This document shows, piece after piece, positions 29,360 to 32,598 of a stretch of 32,598 bases of DNA (its first letter is position 1; each line of letters starts with the position of its first letter). This stretch comes from Streptosporangiales bacterium. GTDB taxonomy: Bacteria > Actinomycetota > Actinomycetes > Streptosporangiales > Streptosporangiaceae. Position numbers and translations under genes: made by a program. Below the pieces are notes generated by a model that was not told the origin of the DNA, ran no database searches, and saw only the letters and a program-made list of their open reading frames with translations. The stretch covers positions 1 through 32,598 of the forward strand of contig WHSL01000043.1 of NCBI GenBank assembly GCA_009380095.1. The letters are read 5' to 3'.

Positions 29360-31625
29360 GCCCGCCGGGCCGACCAGGGCCTCGTAGCCGTTCGGCCGCG
29401 CCGCGCATCAGCGACTCGGCGACGACGTCGACGTGCCGGGCCCGCCGGTCGGCGAGCGCGGTGCCCGCGGCGTACCGGTTGAACGCGCCCATCGCCGGGC
29501 CGCAGTGCACTTGGAAGTTGACCCGGTCGTCCGCCCTGCCCTGCAGCGCCGCGACGGTGGTGCGCGCCAGGTAGGCGCGGAAGACCAGCGCCATCTTGAC
29601 CTTGGGGTCGGCCTCCGCGCGGGCGGCCTGACCGGGGTCGCGCCCGGCCAGGTAATGCTCGCGGGTCTCCCGCCAGATCTCGTCCAACGACCGGCGGAAG
29701 TAGGTGCGCTCGATGGTCGCGCGGGTATGCGCGTCGATCTCCTCGAGGGAGTCGTGCTGCCGGAACAGCCGGTAGAGCTGGTTGGCGCGCGCGGCGAACA
29801 GCGTGCCTTTGCGCATCACCTGCACCCGGGCGCCGAGCTCGAACATGTCGCCCGCCGGGGCGTAGGCGGTGTCGTGCTCGGTGAGGTCGGCCAGCGCGTC
29901 CTTGACGGCCTCGGACGTGCCGGCCTCCGGCGTGCACTGGTTGACGGAGCCGGTCACCACGAAGTCCGCGCCGAGCACGAACGCGGCCGCGACCGCCTCC
30001 GGGCAGCCGAGCCCGCCGGAGGCGCCGACGCGCAGCGGCTCGGCGTACCGTTCCGCGTCCATGACCGCATCCCGGAGCCGGGTGAACGCCGGGACCAGCA
30101 CGGGCATCGCCGCGCCGTCGGTGTGGCCGGCGGAGTCGGCCTCCGCGCACACGTCCCCGGCGACCGGGAGGCCGTGGGCCGCCTCGGCCTCCTCCCGGGT
30201 CAGGGCGCCCTCGGCGACGAGCCGGTCGAGGATGGCGGCGGGCGGCGGCCGCATGAACGCCTCCGCCACCTCCAGCCGCGAGGCCTTGGCCAGCACGTGC
30301 CGTACGGCGACGGGCCGTCCGGCGGCGTCCCGGTGCGCGCCGGCGAACCGGAACCGGACCAGCGGCGCGGTGATCCGCGTGTACCCGGCGGCCTCGGCGA
30401 ACCGTACGTCGTGCCGGAGCAGCAGTTCCACGGTGGCGCGCTCGAGTTCCTGCTCGCCCGGTCCGTAGAGCAGGTTGACGCCGAAGTTCGCGCGGCCCGC
30501 GAGGGCGGACCGGATCGTGATCATCGCCTTCTCCACGGCGTCCAGCGGCAGTCCGCCGGAGCCGAAGAAGCTCATCAGACCGGCCTCGCCCATCCGGATC
30601 ACCAGCTCCGCGGAGGAGATGCCGCGGAACATCGACCCGGCGAGGTACGCGTACCGGATCCCGTAGTCCCGCCGGAACGCGGCCGATCCCAGTTGCCTCG
30701 CCGCCTCCTCGGCGCTGCTCGCGGCCTCGGCGGCCGGCGGGGATCGTGGGGGGTCAGTGGGGGGTGGGGGAGCGGGGCGGGCCGGGGGTTCCGTACGGCA
30801 GGCGCGCCAGAGCCCGGTGAGCGTGGTGCCCGGTCCGACCTCGGCGACCTCGGTGACACCCAGCCCGAGCAGCGTGCGCATCGAGTCCCGCCACCGCACG
30901 GGACCGCTGATCTGCTCGGTGAGCAGCGCTCCGATCCCGGTATCCGGGTACGGGCGGGCGGTCGCGTTGGCGATCACGGGCACCCGGGGAGGCGCGAACG
31001 GTACGTCCGCGATCGCCTGGCCGAAGGCCTCGGCCGCCTCCCGCATGTACCGCGAGTGGAAGGCTGCGGCCACGTTGAGGCGGACGAACCGCCCGCCAGC
31101 CTCCCGTACCGGCACCGCCAGCGCCGCGACCGCCTCGCTCGGCCCGGAGATCACGGTCTGCTCGGCGGAGTTGAGGTTGGCGACGTCCACCGCGCCGCCC
31201 TCGAGCAGGCGGATCACCCGCTCGGCGGGGAGGCCGATCACCGCCGCCATCGTGCCCCCGGCGGCGCGCTCCATCAGCTCGCCGCGGTGCCATACGATCC
31301 GCAGCGCGGTCTCCAGGTCCATACACCCCGCCGCCCACAGCGCCACCAGCTCGCCCAGGCTGTGCCCCGCCAGGGCCGCGGGCGGCGCCGCCCCGTCGTC
31401 CAGCCGGGCCAGGTACGTGAGCGCGTCCACCAGGAACAGCGCGGGCTGCGCGTACCGGGTGCTGCCCAGCCGTTCCCGGTCCGCGCAGACCTCGGCCACG
31501 GAGAAGCCGAGCACCCGGCCCGCGGTCGCCAGGTGCTTGGGGTAGCGGTCGAGCACGCCGGCCCCCATGCCGGCGTGCTGGGAACCCTGCCCGGGGAACA
31601 GCCACGCCTCCACGGCTGGGCTCAC
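29334..31625 (-). CDS. Trans-acting acyltransferase-enoylreductase (LnmG type)
   Basis: A 763-residue didomain. The N-terminal AT (about 1-290) has FPGQGSQ, Ser89 in GHSLGE and the catalytic His in AAAFHS, consistent with malonyl-CoA specificity; it would load the AT-less modules of both synthases. A Pro/Ala linker leads to an FMN-dependent enoylreductase of the PfaD family (about 305-763), with GASGGLGCPEAV and FVVTGSVNQCTPEAGTS. This reduces an alpha,beta-double bond in trans. It matches LnmG of leinamycin, also AT plus oxidoreductase. GTG 31625 overlaps the regulator stop (GTGA); the frame continues upstream only as an antisense-like shadow within the regulator. It is the only AT in the window. 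Confidence 0.94.
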   Translation of the reverse strand: MSPAVEAWLFPGQGSQHAGMGAGVLDRYPKHLATAGRVLGFSVAEVCADRERLGSTRYAQPALFLVDALTYLARLDDGAAPPAALAGHSLGELVALWAAGCMDLETALRIVWHRGELMERAAGGTMAAVIGLPAERVIRLLEGGAVDVANLNSAEQTVISGPSEAVAALAVPVREAGGRFVRLNVAAAFHSRYMREAAEAFGQAIADVPFAPPRVPVIANATARPYPDTGIGALLTEQISGPVRWRDSMRTLLGLGVTEVAEVGPGTTLTGLWRACRTEPPARPAPPPPTDPPRSPPAAEAASSAEEAARQLGSAAFRRDYGIRYAYLAGSMFRGISSAELVIRMGEAGLMSFFGSGGLPLDAVEKAMITIRSALAGRANFGVNLLYGPGEQELERATVELLLRHDVRFAEAAGYTRITAPLVRFRFAGAHRDAAGRPVAVRHVLAKASRLEVAEAFMRPPPAAILDRLVAEGALTREEAEAAHGLPVAGDVCAEADSAGHTDGAAMPVLVPAFTRLRDAVMDAERYAEPLRVGASGGLGCPEAVAAAFVLGADFVVTGSVNQCTPEAGTSEAVKDALADLTEHDTAYAPAGDMFELGARVQVMRKGTLFAARANQLYRLFRQHDSLEEIDAHTRATIERTYFRRSLDEIWRETREHYLAGRDPGQAARAEADPKVKMALVFRAYLARTTVAALQGRADDRVNFQVHCGPAMGAFNRYAAGTALADRRARHVDVVAESLMRGAAERLRGPGRPGGLSASSSSP

Positions 31626-32338
31626 GAGGCGGCGAGGAGGTATTGGAGCAGGCGGTCCTCGTGCACGACGATCGCCTGGGAGCGCCGCTCCACCAGCTGG
31701 TCGTCCTCGAAGCAGCGCAGGAAGTAGCCGACCCGGGAGCGGGTGGTGCCGACCATCTGGCCGAGCTCGTCGTGGGTGATCCGGCAGGTGATGGACAGCG
31801 CCGGGCCGGTGCGTACGCCGTGCTTGCGGGCCAGCCGCAGCAGGGTGGTGGCGAGCCGCTGTTTGCTGTCCAGGGTGACGAAGTGGGTGAGGGCCTCCTG
31901 CTGGTCGGCGATCCAGCCGGTGAGGTAGCGGTGCCAGGCGTCGCGGAGCAGCGCGTCCGCCATGATCTGCTGGAACTGGTCGCCGGCGATCACCCGGATC
32001 TCCGCCTGCGTCTTCGTCATCGCGGTCTCGGAACGCTGCCGGGTGATGAGGCTGGAGACGCCGAGCAGATCCGTGGGCCCGTTGATCGCCAGCAGGCACG
32101 GTTTCCCGCCCCAGGACCAGGTGACGCTCTTCACCCAGCCGCTCTGTATGAGATAGAGCCAGTCACCCGAGTCGCCCCAGCTGTACAGGTGGACGGCGGA
32201 CGGGAGCTTACGGATCGGCGCGTGAAATGCACCTTCGTTTATCCGCTCAAAGAGAATCCGACCCAAATCGGAATCGTCGGGAAATGCTTTTCTGGAACCT
32301 CCAGTCGTGCCCGTAATCGTTCGAAGCGATGTCGGCAT
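31622..32338 (-). CDS. Crp/Fnr-family regulator (LnmO type)
   Basis: A 238-residue transcription factor. The N-terminal half has a cyclic-nucleotide-binding-type beta-roll (LYSWGDSGDWLYLIQSGWVKS). The C-terminal half has a winged helix-turn-helix near residues 185-215 (ITHDELGQMVGTTRSRVGYFL). No N-terminal cysteine cluster is seen, so an oxygen-sensing Fe-S centre as in Fnr is unlikely. ATG 32338 is chosen because GGGGGAGG lies six bases upstream; the frame stays open to 32398. It overlaps the AT-ER start by GTGA. LnmO, the pathway activator of leinamycin, is of the same family, so a cluster activator is the natural inference. Confidence 0.93.
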   Translation of the reverse strand: MPTSLRTITGTTGGSRKAFPDDSDLGRILFERINEGAFHAPIRKLPSAVHLYSWGDSGDWLYLIQSGWVKSVTWSWGGKPCLLAINGPTDLLGVSSLITRQRSETAMTKTQAEIRVIAGDQFQQIMADALLRDAWHRYLTGWIADQQEALTHFVTLDSKQRLATTLLRLARKHGVRTGPALSITCRITHDELGQMVGTTRSRVGYFLRCFEDDQLVERRSQAIVVHEDRLLQYLLAAS

Positions 32339-32386
32339 GGCATGCCTCCCCCGCGTCGTAGCCCTGTATCGAACCGGAAGGCTCGT

Positions 32387-32400
32387 ACGTGCGTTCACGT
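32387..32400. promoter_or_regulatory. Palindromic operator candidate upstream of Crp/Fnr gene
   Basis: ACGTG at 32387-32391 and CACGT at 32396-32400 form a perfect 5-4-5 palindrome, about 49 bases before the regulator start. The dyad symmetry is what a Crp/Fnr dimer would bind; autoregulation is inferred. Confidence 0.45.
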
Positions 32401-32419
32401 TCGCGTCTCACCCTGGGAT

Positions 32420-32461
32420 GGGGGTGGCAGGGGAGGTGGTCAATACTGAGCATCCACCCCC
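32420..32461. repeat. 8-bp inverted repeat upstream of the regulator
   Basis: GGGGGTGG at 32420-32427 is exactly complementary to CCACCCCC at 32454-32461, with a 26-base loop. It may form a hairpin or protein site. No T-run suggests a terminator. Confidence 0.35.
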
Positions 32462-32598
32462 GAAGCCCCAATGTGGCCAGGTCTGAGCTGCGCTTATCTG
32501 CTTGAACGGGACGGTCGGACAGGACACGCGGTCATGCGCCGAAACGGTGGCCCACCCCACGGACGCGGCACTTTCGACCATGGAAATCGCGCGCGACG

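Larger units (their letters stand above)
32339..32598. promoter_or_regulatory. Regulator upstream region to window edge
   Basis: 260 bases without a credible gene on either strand. It carries the ribosome binding site of the regulator (about 32345-32352), the 32387-32400 palindrome and the 32420-32461 inverted repeat. On the minus strand GATACA near 32366-32371 could be a -10 element, but I find no convincing -35. Confidence 0.5.

Noticed and set aside
29433-31727. Open frame of about 760 codons on the plus strand opposite the AT-ER gene
   Set aside because: The minus strand encodes clear AT and PfaD-type ER motifs; the plus-strand translation is low-complexity.
31626-32099. N-terminal extension of the AT-ER reading frame into the regulator gene
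   Set aside because: It overlaps the regulator in another frame and reads as Pro/Arg-rich noise; the AT fold starts at GTG 31625.
1-32598. tRNA, rRNA, insertion sequences, phage attachment sites
   Set aside because: I saw no transposase motifs, tRNA-like cloverleaf or rRNA-like stretch on reading through; no structure search could be run.

Overview
The window is about 32.6 kb of very GC-rich DNA with GC-biased third codon positions, GTG starts and stop/start overlaps, as expected for an actinomycete (Streptomyces, Streptosporangiales or a relative; the sequence does not settle which). Nearly all of it is the core of a trans-acyltransferase polyketide synthase (trans-AT PKS) cluster. The decisive feature is the C-terminus of the 5,448-residue megasynthase at 10471-26817: tandem ACPs, a domain of unknown function (DUF), a tryptophanase-like PLP lyase and a thioesterase. 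This is the DUF-SH-TE arrangement known from LnmJ of leinamycin biosynthesis, where DUF and SH install a thiol taken from cysteine. I read the window as a leinamycin-family cluster with its own variations. The product is not identified.

Layout, plus strand. 2-5056 is the 3' part of a PKS gene (KS-KR-ACP-KS), cut by the window edge and ending in a KS with no module behind it. It is followed by a tightly packed beta-branching (HCS) cassette: donor ACP (5056-5292), decarboxylating KS with Cys replaced by Ser (5289-6458), type II thioesterase (6710-7447) and HMG-CoA-synthase-like enzyme (7453-8685). A truncated haemoglobin gene (8699-9175, minus) and a cytochrome P450 gene (9259-10461, plus) diverge from a short shared region. 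The megasynthase gene 10471-26817 encodes [DH-ACP-KR], [KS-ECH2-ACP], [KS-KR-ACP], [KS-KR-ACP] and [KS-ACP-ACP-DUF-SH-TE]. Its N-terminal DH-ACP-KR has no KS and presumably completes the module begun by the orphan KS ending at 5056.

Layout, right side. Minus-strand genes encode a JmjC-like cupin oxygenase (26841-27611) and a winged-helix protein of the AlkZ/YcaQ family (27675-28829). A DUF6157-like gene (28928-29359) is on the plus strand. On the minus strand a Crp/Fnr-type regulator (31622-32338) is translationally coupled to the trans-acting AT-ER protein (29334-31625). This pair matches the leinamycin LnmO and LnmG types. The last 260 bases are regulator upstream DNA with a clear palindrome.

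How it works together (inference): the AT domain loads malonyl units on the AT-less modules and the ER domain reduces an enoyl intermediate. ACP, KSdc and HMGS build a beta-methyl branch finished by the ECH2 domain inside the megasynthase. DUF-SH adds a thiol and TE releases the chain. P450, cupin and perhaps others tailor it. No ECH1 dehydratase and no NRPS loading region is visible; both may lie outside. A second theme is abundant in-frame tandem repetition (units of 15, 18, 24, 30 and 60 bp) in the PKS linkers and, unusually, inside one KS domain.
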